Numbered from the stretch's first letter, positions 34,093 to 43,390 are shown. The stretch: DNA of 64,000 nucleotides from JAKQDH01 sp029558835 (GCA_035356615.1 DAOQSN010000011.1:57349-121348); one strand, 5' to 3'. Translations and numbers: made by a program. Notes: generated by a model from the letters alone, not told the origin.

Positions 34093-34857
34093 ATGACCAC
34101 CGTAGACTTCATCCTGGCTCAACCGGAATCCAACGGGTGGGGAAACCTGCTCTACCTGCTGCTCTTCCTCGTACTGCCCGCGCTCAATTCGCTCGGCAAA
34201 TGGCTGCGCGAACGACACGAGGGGCAACCGGAAGCCGGTTCCGAAGAGGTCACCCCTCCCGCCGGGCGGCGTCTGCGCCCGCCGGCACCCAGCCGCCGCG
34301 TAGCCCAGCCGCTCCCCGACGCCCCCCCAACCCGCGCGAGTCCGCCCCCGCCGACCTTCACGCCTGCGCCACCTCCCGCGGCACCTCCGTTCGGCGCGCC
34401 GGCCCCGCCCAGCCGGCCCCTGCCGGGCCAGCTTGCCGCGCCGAGCGGACAGGGCCGTCCGATCGCGCCACCGACGGCCAGTCCTGCGACCCCCGCTGAG
34501 CCCCCTCAGGACAGCATCCTCATCGAACGCACCTCGCGCGGTGTGGTCGTCCGGCGGGTGCGAAAGGAACCCGCACCGCCCCCGGCCCGACCGCCCGCAC
34601 CGCGCCGTCGCCCCCGCCCCCAGGCTCCGCCCACTCCCGTGGCTCAACCAGGGGTCAGCGAGTCACATGCCGGGCCCATGCCGTCGCCCGTGGCCGACAC
34701 CCCGGTCCTCGCCGCCGCCGTCGCCCCGCCGAAGCCCCCGGCCGTGGTCGCCCGGCAGGTCGCCCGACTGGATCACTCCAGCCTGCGCCGTGCCGTCGCC
34801 CTGGCCGAAATCCTCGGCCCGCCCGTGGGCGTACGCCCCACGGAGCGCTCGCTCTAA
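34093..34857 (+). CDS. Proline-rich single-pass membrane protein of unknown function
   Basis: A 254-residue protein with one N-terminal helix (NLLYLLLFLVLPALNSLG, about residues 17-34), a basic stretch (KWLRERHEG), and then a long Pro/Ala-rich disordered region. A short conserved-looking segment DSILIERTSRGVVVRRVRKE lies near residues 140-160, and the C-terminus ARLDHSSLRRAVALAEILGPP is predicted helical. No family is recognised. Its place behind nfeD-nfeD-floA on the same strand suggests a link with the microdomain module, perhaps as a cytoplasmic adaptor; this is inference from position. Confidence 0.7.
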   Translation: MTTVDFILAQPESNGWGNLLYLLLFLVLPALNSLGKWLRERHEGQPEAGSEEVTPPAGRRLRPPAPSRRVAQPLPDAPPTRASPPPPTFTPAPPPAAPPFGAPAPPSRPLPGQLAAPSGQGRPIAPPTASPATPAEPPQDSILIERTSRGVVVRRVRKEPAPPPARPPAPRRRPRPQAPPTPVAQPGVSESHAGPMPSPVADTPVLAAAVAPPKPPAVVARQVARLDHSSLRRAVALAEILGPPVGVRPTERSL

Positions 34858-34865
34858 GTAGCTCC

Positions 34866-34969
34866 ACGCCATAGGAAACCCGACAGCGAGGCCAGGGTGG
34901 GCGTCCTCCCCACGAAATGCTCGCGCCAAACAGCCGCACCCCATAGGGAACCCGACACCAAGACCCGGG
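34866..34969. repeat. Short direct repeat, ccatagggaacccgac type
   Basis: ccataggaaacccgacagcg (34,869) and ccatagggaacccgacacca (34,941) are close direct repeats about 70 bases apart, each followed by agg/gacc and GGGTGG. They lie directly before the reversed family A copy. Confidence 0.5.
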
Positions 34970-35037
34970 TGGCATGGCCAAGCGCAGCGCCGCCATGCTT
35001 TCCCTCCCACCGGCGTCTGCTGGAACAGCATGCCGGC
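34969..35037. repeat. Family A repeat, copy 7, reversed and truncated
   Basis: Here the element reads in the opposite direction: gtggcatggccaagcgcagc, gccgccatgctt, a variable centre, then agcatgccggc. The far arm expected after agcatgccggc is missing and a family B copy begins ten bases later, so the two elements abut. Confidence 0.75.
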
Positions 35038-35047
35038 CTACCCGCCG

Positions 35048-35190
35048 GTACGTGTTCAGCGTCTTTGGCGTTGTGGGTGCCATGCTTTCCCGCGACCTCG
35101 GTCGCGGGTAAGCATGCCTCTGCCTGCCGCAGCACCTGCCCACCCCCGCCTGCGGCGGGTGAGGGCATGGCACCCACGCTAAACACGTAC
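35048..35190. repeat. Family B palindromic repeat, copy 1 (reversed)
   Basis: A 143-nt element bounded by gtacgtgttcagcgt and acgctaaacacgtac. Within it are ggcgttgtgggtgccatgct, the hairpin cccgcgacctcggtcgcggg, aagcatgcctctgcc, and cacccccgcctgcggcgggt followed by gagggcatggcaccc. It is the reverse complement of copies 2-5. It lies in the gap upstream of the convergent gatD end. Confidence 0.87.
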
Positions 35191-35294
35191 ACCGGCCGGC
35201 AGGCGGACGGCGCATGTCACCCTCCCCGTTTCCGGTTTGCCTGGTCCTGCTCAGCGCGTGCCCGCGGACGTGGCGGCATGCCTCCCCTGCCGGC

Positions 35295-36689
35295 TTACCG
35301 CTTGATCTTGCGCAGGAAGTCCTGCACCTCGGGAATGGCACCCTGGTAGATGAGATAGCCGTTGTACGGCTCACGCTCGGTAATCTCGTCGCAGACCGGG
35401 GTGAGCATGATCCGCTTGACTTCCTCGGGGTCGTCCGTCTGCCCGAGGGCCCAGCAGAGCTTCACGTAGGCGACCTCCGGCAGCATGTTGGCCGCCGGCA
35501 CCACCCCGAGCCCCATGATCTCCCGCCCCGTCTCGTACACGTACATCTGTACATACCCCCAGAGCGTCTGCACGGTCATGTACATGTGCACGCCCTTCTT
35601 GGCCGCCCGCTCGATCGCCGGGTACAGCGGGCGGTTCAGGTGCCCCAGCCCCGTGCCCGCGATGATGATCCCCCGGTAGCCCTTCTCCACGATGGCGTCC
35701 ACGAGGTCCGGGTGCATGTTCGGGTAGTAGTACAGGATCGTCACCTTCTCCTCGAAAGCCGTGTTCACCTTCACGTGTCGGTCGCTGCGTCGCCGGCGGT
35801 AATCGTGCCGCAAGGGAGTGATGTGCTCGCGGCTGATCATCGCCAGCGGCACGTCCCCGATCGTGCGGAACGTGGAACGGTAGCTGGAGTGCATCTTCCG
35901 CACCCGCGTGCCGCGGTGCAGCAGGCAGTACTGGTCCGACGTCGGCCCGAACATGCACACCATGACCTCGGCGATCTCGCCTTCCGCCGCGGCCTTCACC
36001 GCACTGCACAGATTGATCGCGGCATCCGATGACGGGCGGTCCGACGACCGTTGCGAACCCACCATCACGATCGGCACCGGCGAATCCTGCACCATGAAGC
36101 TCAGGATGGCCGCCGTGTGGTGCATCGTGTCCGTGCCGTGCCCGATCACCACGCCGTCCACGCCCTCGGCAATCGCCTCACCGATCCTCTTGGCCAGCGC
36201 AATGTACTGCACCGGCCCCATGTTCTCGCTGAAAACCCCGAACAGCTTCTCGGTACGCAGGTTGCAGATCTCCGCCAATTCCGGCACCGACCCGTAAAGC
36301 TCGCCCGGGGAGAACGCCGGGATCACCGCCCCCGTGCGGTAATCAAGCCGGCTGGCGATCGTGCCCCCCGTCCCCAGCAGGATGACGTTCGGCTTCTTCG
36401 CGTCGCGCGGAAACTCCTTCTCCGGAATCCGGTAATTGGCCTCCCGCCGCCCACGCTCCGTCATGCTCGTGATCGACTGCGCCGCCAGCCCGACGTTGTA
36501 GCCGCTGGCCAGTTTCAGCACGATGTGTTGATCGTCGCTCGTCTCCGAGCGCGGCAGGATCAGCCCGCGAAAACTGCCCTTCGTCGATTCGATCTGCACG
36601 TCGCTCCACACCCCGACGTCGAAGCGCTCCAGGACCGCCTTCCCCACCCCGCGATAACCCTTAAACCGATCGTTTCCCGTCGCCATCAT
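35295..36689 (-). CDS. gatD: Glutamyl-tRNA(Gln) amidotransferase subunit D (archaeal-type GatD)
   Basis: A 464-residue protein with the GatD architecture: an N-terminal domain of about 90 residues with GLILPRSETSDDQHIVLKLA and SGYNVGL, then an L-asparaginase domain. The domain has LLGTGGTIASRLDYRTGAV (catalytic Thr110), VVIGHGTDTMHHTAA (Thr186, Asp187), MVGSQRSSDRPSSDAAIN, and IIIAGTGLGHLNRPLYPAI. The N-terminal domain and SGELYGSVPEL-like spacing exclude a plain asparaginase. GatD releases ammonia from Gln or Asn for GatE, which amidates Glu-tRNA(Gln). Adjacent ATGs at 36,689 and 36,686 are both possible starts. gatE lies upstream on the same strand. The GatDE enzyme is described as archaeal, so finding both genes here is notable. 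Confidence 0.93.
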   Translation of the reverse strand: MMATGNDRFKGYRGVGKAVLERFDVGVWSDVQIESTKGSFRGLILPRSETSDDQHIVLKLASGYNVGLAAQSITSMTERGRREANYRIPEKEFPRDAKKPNVILLGTGGTIASRLDYRTGAVIPAFSPGELYGSVPELAEICNLRTEKLFGVFSENMGPVQYIALAKRIGEAIAEGVDGVVIGHGTDTMHHTAAILSFMVQDSPVPIVMVGSQRSSDRPSSDAAINLCSAVKAAAEGEIAEVMVCMFGPTSDQYCLLHRGTRVRKMHSSYRSTFRTIGDVPLAMISREHITPLRHDYRRRRSDRHVKVNTAFEEKVTILYYYPNMHPDLVDAIVEKGYRGIIIAGTGLGHLNRPLYPAIERAAKKGVHMYMTVQTLWGYVQMYVYETGREIMGLGVVPAANMLPEVAYVKLCWALGQTDDPEEVKRIMLTPVCDEITEREPYNGYLIYQGAIPEVQDFLRKIKR

Positions 36690-36783
36690 CTTCCCCGCAC
36701 GTCGTACCACACCCGCCCAACGGGTGGCACGGGCGTCCGGCCCGTGTCTGCCGCACAATCCCGTGGCTCGGGCGTCCCGCCCG

Positions 36784-36925
36784 GTACCTGTTTAGCGTGG
36801 GTGCCATGCCCTCACCCGCCGCAGGCGGGGGTGGGCATGTCCCGCGTCCGCAGAGGCATGCTTACCCGTGACCGCGGTCGCGGGAAAGCAGGACACCCAA
36901 CACGCCGAGGACGCTAAACACGTAC
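36784..36925. repeat. Family B palindromic repeat, copy 2, between gatE and gatD
   Basis: A 142-nt copy bounded by gtacctgtttagcgtgggtg and ggacgctaaacacgtac, with caccc-gccgcaggcgggggtg and cccgtgaccgcggtcgcggg inside. It separates gatE from gatD, and together with flanking sequence makes a 350-base gap, so the two genes are not tightly coupled. The hairpin could affect read-through into gatD. Confidence 0.87.
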
Positions 36926-37039
36926 CCCGCCCCTGCATCCACCAGCCACGCCTACTCTCAGCGCCTCCAGCCTCAGCGCCCCTGCGCCCCGTCGCCACCC
37001 CGCTCCGGGGCAAGTCTGCCCCGGGGTCCGCACCCGGAC

Positions 37040-39019
37040 TCACCTCGCCCGGGCCTGCCCTTCCAGCGCCGTCGCCCGCTCCAAGTGCTCCTCCAGCACT
37101 CGAGCCAGCTCCATCCCGTTCACCGCCCCCCCGAACCCACGCATCAACCGACCCATCAGATACCGGTGCTGCCGGGCCCGCGAGGCAAACGGAGCCGTCC
37201 CCACCGCCGCCACGGCCGCCTCGACCCGCGCGCGCACCTCCTTGGCTCCCACCGGCTCCGAGGGCAGGTCCGCCAGGGCGTGCGCGCTGCGGCCCGCCGC
37301 GTCCGCATCCGTCTCCGGCGCCTGCAACATCCGGGCGAGGACCCACACGATACCCTGACGCCCGAGACGCCCCTCCCGATACGCCTTGAACACCTCGTAC
37401 ACTTCCTCATCGCCGAGCCGTTCCGGCCGCAGCCCCGCCCGCCGCCACGCTTTGAACCGCTGGATCAGCACCACGCCCGCCAGCACCGGGTCGGTCTTCA
37501 ATTCGTTCACCAGCCGATCAAACAGCTTCCGCCGTGGCGACAGACACAGCGGGATCACCACGTCCTCCGGCAACCCCAGCCGCCGCAGCGCGGCCTCCGT
37601 GTCCCAGACAAACGGCGGAAGCTGCCGCCGCACGCGCTCCACTCGCTCCTCCGGCACCGCCATGGGCGGCAGGTCCGTGTCCGGATACATCCGCTGGGCA
37701 CCCGGCAGCACCCGCTCGAAACCGTTGGTGCCGTCCTCCAGCGCCTGCCGCGTGTCGCTCGGAATCCCCTGGGTTGCCTCCCGCACCCGCAGAATGATCT
37801 CCTCGCACGCACAATGCGCGTCCGCCTCGCTCCCCCACACCAGCACCAGCGCGTCGTTCGGCTCCGCCTGCGTCCGCTTGCGCAGCATCTGCCAGTCCCG
37901 CGCCGCCAGCGCCTCCGTCGCCGAGTCCGAATGCACGATGTTCGGCAGCCGCGTCAGGCACGCGATCACCCGCACCCGGTCCGACAGCTCCTTGACAAAC
38001 GAGGTATGTTCCTGCGTCTCCCAGCCCAGCAGCCCCGCGCAACCCTTCAGCACCGTGCAGCGCACGCGCTGCCCGGCCGCCAGCGCCTGCTGAATCGGCT
38101 CGTAACGCACCTTGGCAACTACCCGCGTCACGTCCTGGTGCGTTGCCTGGAGAGTCTCCGGCGTGATGCCGCGCCCCTTCAACTCCTCCCGCAACGCCAG
38201 CAGCGAGTACTGCCGCCGCGCCTCGTTGTACACCAGCCGCGGAATCCGCCAGATCTGCGGCACCCCCTTGATCTCGATCCGCGTACCCCCCGTGATGCTG
38301 ACGTTCACGTCCTCTCGCGCCGCCCCGTACCCCGTCCGCACCCTGCCCGTCGAACGCGTCAGCCGCCGCAGGACCTGCGCGACCTCCGCCACCTCCTGCG
38401 GCGTCCGCATGTCCGGGTACGTCACCGTCTCCACCAGCGGCATCCCCAGCCGGTCGGTCAGGTACACCCGGTCGTGCCCCACGTCCGAAACCTCCCGGCA
38501 CGCGTCCTCCTCCAGCCCGAGCTGGATGATGCGAATCTTGCGGTCCTGGTACGGTATCCAGCCGTCCACCCCCACGATCGTCGTCCGTTGAAACCCCGTC
38601 GGGATCGACCCGTCCAGGTACTGCTTCCGCGCGATGTGCAGCTCGCTCACCATGTTCAGACGCAGCAGCAGCGCGATCTCCAGCGCAATGTCCAGCGCTT
38701 CCTCGTCGACGAAGAACGGCGGCGTATCGTCGAACTCGTACGTGCACACCGTGTCGTGGTGAATGCGATAGTAGATGTTCTTGCGGGTCTTCTTCTCCAT
38801 CAGGGCCGTCCCGTCGTATTCCCCCATTTCCGACAGGGTCGGCCGCATGTGTCGCAGGATTTCCGCGTCATACTCCCCGCTGTACCGCCCGGCCGGGCAC
38901 CGACAGAACAGCTTCCGCCGCGTCCGAAGCTGCTGGTGAATCTCCAGCCCGGATCGCAGCCCCAACGCCGCATAATCCTCCGGCGTCATCGACTCGAACG
39001 GCTTGAACACAACCCCCAT
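37040..39019 (-). CDS. gatE: Glutamyl-tRNA(Gln) amidotransferase subunit E (archaeal-type GatE)
   Basis: A 659-residue GatB/GatE-family amidotransferase. The opening YAALGLRSGLEIHQQLRTRR followed by KLFCRCP is the GatE form of the family signature. IPTGFQRTTIVGVDGWIPY and IQLGLEEDACREV follow, then VYLTDRLGMPLVETVTYPDM and EDVNVSITGGTRIEIKGVPQ. Residues about 290-440 hold the AspRS-like GAD insertion present in GatE and absent from GatB, and the C-terminal helical tail domain ends at EHLERATALEGQARAR. Length matches GatE rather than GatB (about 480). It phosphorylates then amidates Glu-tRNA(Gln) with ammonia from GatD. ATG 39,019 is preferred; TTG 39,043 is in frame. Confidence 0.93.
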   Translation of the reverse strand: MGVVFKPFESMTPEDYAALGLRSGLEIHQQLRTRRKLFCRCPAGRYSGEYDAEILRHMRPTLSEMGEYDGTALMEKKTRKNIYYRIHHDTVCTYEFDDTPPFFVDEEALDIALEIALLLRLNMVSELHIARKQYLDGSIPTGFQRTTIVGVDGWIPYQDRKIRIIQLGLEEDACREVSDVGHDRVYLTDRLGMPLVETVTYPDMRTPQEVAEVAQVLRRLTRSTGRVRTGYGAAREDVNVSITGGTRIEIKGVPQIWRIPRLVYNEARRQYSLLALREELKGRGITPETLQATHQDVTRVVAKVRYEPIQQALAAGQRVRCTVLKGCAGLLGWETQEHTSFVKELSDRVRVIACLTRLPNIVHSDSATEALAARDWQMLRKRTQAEPNDALVLVWGSEADAHCACEEIILRVREATQGIPSDTRQALEDGTNGFERVLPGAQRMYPDTDLPPMAVPEERVERVRRQLPPFVWDTEAALRRLGLPEDVVIPLCLSPRRKLFDRLVNELKTDPVLAGVVLIQRFKAWRRAGLRPERLGDEEVYEVFKAYREGRLGRQGIVWVLARMLQAPETDADAAGRSAHALADLPSEPVGAKEVRARVEAAVAAVGTAPFASRARQHRYLMGRLMRGFGGAVNGMELARVLEEHLERATALEGQARAR

Positions 39020-39494
39020 GTTGCTGTCTCTCCCGTATGCCAAAGCGAAACGGCGATTCTAGCACGCGGTTGAGCCGCTCGCCACGCTTCCCCCCTACCG
39101 CTGCAAGGAGCGCGCCACGGGTGCCCCGGAGTCCCTGGAACCGGCGTCGGCCCCCCGCGGCCGACGTAGAGGACCTCCAAGACGCCAGCTCTCAAGGGAC
39201 CAACTGCGGCCCGACCGCTCTTTGCGACCCTGCGGGGCTCCCCATCCGGCCGGGACGTGCTTCAACAGGCTGCCGCCCCCCACCCGCGTCTGGCTTTGGG
39301 GGGCGGAGGCTGCGTCTCCTCCGCCACGTTGGTTCCGAACCTCCGGTTCATCCTGCCTTCGACGGGCCCGAATAGAACGGACACCGGGTGCGTGTGCACA
39401 CACCCGGTGTCCGCTGGAGAGGGAAGAGGCGTGTTGGATCCGTGTCCTTAAAAGGGCTCAAACCACCTTAAGTTCGGGCGAACCCGTGTGACTC
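39020..39494. other. Gap upstream of gatE; one strong hairpin, no gene
   Basis: About 475 bases with no supported gene. It contains gggggcggaggctgcg with ctcctccgcc, a GC hairpin near 39,298-39,325, and the strong stem listed separately at 39,378-39,413. Confidence 0.4.
39378..39413. terminator. Perfect 13-bp stem-loop, possible bidirectional terminator
   Basis: CGGACACCGGGTG and CACCCGGTGTCCG are exact complements around the ten-base loop cgtgtgcaca. It is downstream of the small gene at 39,495-39,920, which reads toward it on the minus strand. No T-run follows on either side, so Rho-independent function is uncertain. Confidence 0.5.
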
Positions 39495-39920
39495 CTAGTT
39501 AAGCTCGCTCTCACCACGCCGCGGGCGGGGCTCCAGCCCCACTCCTGCTGCATGGGCATTCAGCACTCTCAGCAGTAGCTCCGCGTCCCCCAGGTCGTAC
39601 CCGCAGACTCGCACCCGCCCGGCGTCCCGAAGGAAAAACGTCGCCCGCACGCGGTCGTGACCCTCCAGCCGGTACCTCAGGGTGATGTGCCCCGTTCCCA
39701 GCCGCACCGGCCGACCCTCGTTCTGGCGGAGTATCGAATCATCCCAGTACATTTCTACTGCCATTTCGCGTCTGGGGGTTGACGCCAAGCGAGCCGTTCC
39801 GGTCCGCCACGCTGGCAGTCCCCGCTCGCTCACCTCATATAGGACACGCGCAACACTCTTTTTGCGCGCGACTCCCCCATCTTTCTTCCAGGAGGCGGGC
39901 AAACGTCCCAGAAAGGGCAC
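39495..39920 (-). CDS. Hypothetical protein
   Basis: A 141-residue frame from a GTG at 39,920, or 90 residues from ATG 39,764 (MAVEMYWDDSILRQNEG). The later half looks coding (TGHITLRYRLEGHDRVRATF, GYDLGDAELLLRVLNAHAA), with GC-rich third positions. No family is recognised, and no clear ribosome site supports either start. It lies 310 bases downstream of lptD on the same strand. The 39,921-40,229 gap between them shows nothing else. Confidence 0.45.
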   Translation of the reverse strand: MPFLGRLPASWKKDGGVARKKSVARVLYEVSERGLPAWRTGTARLASTPRREMAVEMYWDDSILRQNEGRPVRLGTGHITLRYRLEGHDRVRATFFLRDAGRVRVCGYDLGDAELLLRVLNAHAAGVGLEPRPRRGESELN

Positions 39921-40229
39921 CCGGAAAGCCCCGCAACCGCACTGCGTAAGCGTGCGCGATTCCGCGCCCCCATTTGAGCCGCAGACCTGCTCCCCTTGAC
40001 GCCGAGCGTCATGGGCACCCCGCGCGGCCGCACGGGCCCGCAGCGCCGATGCCGAGAGTGCTACATGAGGTGGTAGATGTTGTGGATCGTCAGCCTCGGC
40101 CTGCGGACGGTACGTGACGGGCAGAACGCCTGCTTGTCGCCGCCTGGACTCCGCGCGACTGATCCGAACCGCGACCGTGAGCGAGCCGCCGAATGCCCAC
40201 GCGAGTCCCGCGCGCCCATCAACCCGGGT

Positions 40230-43172
40230 CTAGTCCGGCAGCATCCGCGTGGTCTCCCCCAGCCCGGTGAAGCGGCGGGAGCCCAGCGCGGCGCTCGGCA
40301 TGCCCTCCGGCCAGAGGCTCAAGGACACCCCGAAGTCGTCCTCCGCGTCGTCAAGCTCAAAGCTGATGGCCGCAAACCACCGCGGCAGCTTGCGGATCAG
40401 CCCCACGGTGAACTCCGCGGTCCGCCCCCGGTCCAGGTCGAACAGCTCGCGCACCGCGACGGAGTGCTTCTCGGTCAGCATGTAGTTGGCACCCAAACCC
40501 AGCAGGTTCGAGTCCTTCGCCCCGATGTAGCGATAGCCGACCAGGTACGCCAGGCGCGGCGGGCGCTCCACCGCCACCGAGACGTTGAACAGGTCCATCC
40601 GGTTCTCGTCGAGGTTGTAGTTCGCCTCGCTGAGCAGGGCCGTCCGGTCATTGACCCGCCAGATGCTCGACGACGCCACGTGGTTGTGAGCGATGCTCTC
40701 CTCCGGCCGGGTGGGTGAAGCGTACCCGATCGGTGTCAGGCGGCGCGGACCGTCGTTGAACGCGGCCGCCTCCACGTCCAGCGTCAGCACGTCCACCGTG
40801 CGGTAATTGTCGCCCTCGCCGCGCTTCGTCTGCCACCGCTGTCGGATGCCGACCATGCCCCCGTCGATCTCGTCGATGGTCTCCACGCCGCTGGTGATCG
40901 GATACAGTTCGTGCGAGTCGTAGTTCGTGTGGCTCATCCAGACCGTGGCGTCCGGCTTGATGACGTGCCGCACGCCGTGGATGTCGAACAACTCGGAATT
41001 CGTCTCCCCAAACGCCCGCCAGAAGTACATGCTGCCGCGCAACCCGTACGTCGCAAACGCCCGGGCCGTGCCTCCGTCCGCCCGCGTCTCATCCCACATC
41101 GTCCCCCGCGCGGAAAGGAACGGCGTCACCCGCACCGGACCTAAGTCCACCGGGTATTCCGCCTCCTGGCGACTGTCGGCCCGGGCGGTCGAGTCGGACG
41201 ATTCCTGCCCTCCGTAGTGCCACCACTCGAAGAACGTCTGGTCCGCCCCCCGCAGCCGCACGATCCCCGCCCGGTTCTCACTGAAAAACGTCACCGAGTC
41301 GGCCAACGGATCACCCAGCCAGCGATACGTTACCTCCGGCATGTGCTCCGTCTGCGTGTAGAAATCCAGCAGCCGCCACTGCGCCAGGCCCGTCACCGCC
41401 CAGTGATCGGTCTGCTTCTTCACGTACAGCAGCGTCTCCTGCTCCTTCTCCAGGTCGAACTCCGACTCGAAAAACTCCTCCAGGAAATTGCGGTCCGAGA
41501 TGTACGACAGCTCAAGCGAAACCTCCCAGTCGTCCTCGAAGTACTGCCGGTGCCGCCACAGCATCCGCCCCCGCGTCCCCTGATACGTCATGTCCTCGCG
41601 CTGGCGCCCGAGGCTGTCTTCACCGTCGTCCCACAGCAGGTAACTCCGCAGCAGGCCGAAGTAATCGTCCTGAGTGTACTTCGAGTCGATCCCCGCGGCC
41701 GGGCCCCGCCGCGTGAAGTAATCCAGGCTCAGCGTGGTATCGAAGCCGCTGGGACGCTCCAGCCCCAACAGGTTGAACAGGTCCCACTTCGTCTCCAGTT
41801 CGAGCCCGAACTCCTCGCTGTACCCGCTCCGCACCCCGCGGATCGACGTCTCGCTCGTGTCCACGTCGCCGTAGACATACGGCCAGTACATCAGCGGCAC
41901 GCCGTTCACGTTGAACGTGCTGTCCCAGATGCGGAAGCGCCCGGCCCGGATGCCCGTGCGCTGGCCCGTGGGCTCCGCAACCGTGCGGTCCACCAGTTCC
42001 ACCCGCCCCGCCCCCACGTGGTAGTGCGGCGTGTGGAACTCGCTCGTGGTCAGCACCGCCTGCGAGGCCGCGTATTCCTGGGCCGATAGCTGCCGAATCT
42101 CGGCCGCCCGCAGGTACAGCGGCAGCTTCCGGTCGGTCACCGACGTGCGGACGATCGCATCGACGATCAACGCCCGGTCGTGCAGGAAATCGTAGTAAAG
42201 ACGCGTCGCCCGGATCATGTTCTCGCCCTGCGACATCACCACGTCGCCCTCGAGATACACGGACTCCACGCGCTCGTCGCCCACACCCAGTTCCCGCAGT
42301 TGCGCCTCCCCCGCCCCCAGCGGCAGCCGCTGGCGCGGCGCGCCGCCGGCAACCGCCTCCTGGTCCGCTTCGGCGCCCGAAACGGGCCGGCTCGTTAGTT
42401 CCGGCGGGTGGTCGTCACCCGGGCGGAAGAACAGTACGGCCGAGTCCGCCCGGACCTCAAGGTACTCCCCCGTCCCGGGAATGCCGCGTGACACGTATAC
42501 CCCGCCGGTCACCGTGGCCACCCGCCGCCTGTCCTGTTCGCTGACCGTCAGGTCGCCCCCGGCCTTGAAGTGGATCACCGGTCGCGGCTTGGTGGACCCC
42601 GCCTCGGTCAGACCCGAAGCATCGTAGACACGTAACGCGACCTCTTCGTCCGGTCGGCGCGGAAGCTGCCGCAAGAGGGCCTGCCGAATGGCCTGCCCCT
42701 GCTCGTACACGGGCGACTCGCGGGCGGACTCCCAGGCCACTTCGTCCACGTTAAGCGAGACCTCGCCGAAGCTCGCCAGGGACACGAACAGGGCAGGACC
42801 CTCGGTTACCGTCCCCGCGATCTCACGGATCGACGCATCCCGCCACAGCAACGCCTCCACACGCTGAAACGTACGTTGCTCCCAGTCGCGCCGGCTGATC
42901 CAGACGACGGCCTCACGGCTGCGCAGCTCCAACCCCTGCGTCGTCCCCAGCCGCACCACGGCGTCGCCGACGATCTGGACAACGAGCGCCCCGTCGTCCT
43001 CGTGAGATACGTAGGCAAGCGCCCCACCCAGACGTAGCGGCAACTCGGAGATGCCCGCCGGGAGTATCGGCAGCTCAACGGAATCCGCGATGGGCGCCCG
43101 CGTCTGCGCGAACGCCGCAACGGCCGTGCACAGCACCAGGGCGTGGCAGCCAATGGCCCGCGCTACATGCAT
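40230..43172 (-). CDS. lptD: LptD-like LPS-assembly outer membrane protein
   Basis: A 980-residue protein with a signal peptide (ALVLCTAVAAFAQ). Residues about 180-370 are an OstA/LptA-like beta-jellyroll (VESVYLEGDVVMSQGENMIR and ATRLYYDFLHDRALIVDAI). The LptD signature region follows with FRIWDSTFNVNGVPLMYWPY at about 420-440. The rest is a transmembrane beta-barrel with alternating aromatic strands (LSLDYFTRRGPAAGIDSKY, WEVSLELSYISDRNF). It would insert lipopolysaccharide or a related glycolipid in the outer membrane, implying a Gram-negative-type envelope. There is no LptE or SurA gene adjacent. Only few cysteines are seen, so the disulfide pattern of E. coli LptD is not conserved. Confidence 0.85.
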   Translation of the reverse strand: MHVARAIGCHALVLCTAVAAFAQTRAPIADSVELPILPAGISELPLRLGGALAYVSHEDDGALVVQIVGDAVVRLGTTQGLELRSREAVVWISRRDWEQRTFQRVEALLWRDASIREIAGTVTEGPALFVSLASFGEVSLNVDEVAWESARESPVYEQGQAIRQALLRQLPRRPDEEVALRVYDASGLTEAGSTKPRPVIHFKAGGDLTVSEQDRRRVATVTGGVYVSRGIPGTGEYLEVRADSAVLFFRPGDDHPPELTSRPVSGAEADQEAVAGGAPRQRLPLGAGEAQLRELGVGDERVESVYLEGDVVMSQGENMIRATRLYYDFLHDRALIVDAIVRTSVTDRKLPLYLRAAEIRQLSAQEYAASQAVLTTSEFHTPHYHVGAGRVELVDRTVAEPTGQRTGIRAGRFRIWDSTFNVNGVPLMYWPYVYGDVDTSETSIRGVRSGYSEEFGLELETKWDLFNLLGLERPSGFDTTLSLDYFTRRGPAAGIDSKYTQDDYFGLLRSYLLWDDGEDSLGRQREDMTYQGTRGRMLWRHRQYFEDDWEVSLELSYISDRNFLEEFFESEFDLEKEQETLLYVKKQTDHWAVTGLAQWRLLDFYTQTEHMPEVTYRWLGDPLADSVTFFSENRAGIVRLRGADQTFFEWWHYGGQESSDSTARADSRQEAEYPVDLGPVRVTPFLSARGTMWDETRADGGTARAFATYGLRGSMYFWRAFGETNSELFDIHGVRHVIKPDATVWMSHTNYDSHELYPITSGVETIDEIDGGMVGIRQRWQTKRGEGDNYRTVDVLTLDVEAAAFNDGPRRLTPIGYASPTRPEESIAHNHVASSSIWRVNDRTALLSEANYNLDENRMDLFNVSVAVERPPRLAYLVGYRYIGAKDSNLLGLGANYMLTEKHSVAVRELFDLDRGRTAEFTVGLIRKLPRWFAAISFELDDAEDDFGVSLSLWPEGMPSAALGSRRFTGLGETTRMLPD

Positions 43173-43390
43173 CAGGTACCCGGTGGATTGAGGGGACTCG
43201 CACCGGCGGTCGACCCGAATGGCTCCGCGCCTTCGCCCGCAAGCCGACCGCCGCCGGGCCGAAGTATAGACCCACCCCCACGACTGTCAAACCACGCCCG
43301 GCCGGCGTGCCCCCCGCGGCCGCACCGCTTGGGTCCAGCGCCGGTGCCGTCCCCTCACCCGCCACAGCCGTGGACGGGCACGCGGCCGCC

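Noticed and set aside
35295..36689. gatD as an ordinary type-II asparaginase
   Set aside because: The extra N-terminal domain with LPRSETSDDQHIVLKLASG and the neighbouring gatE fit GatD specifically, and no signal peptide is present.
37085..39073. Long plus-strand open frame opposite gatE
   Set aside because: Composition (Arg/His/Pro/Gln-rich) is that of an antisense shadow in GC-rich coding DNA; gatE has clear family motifs on the other strand.
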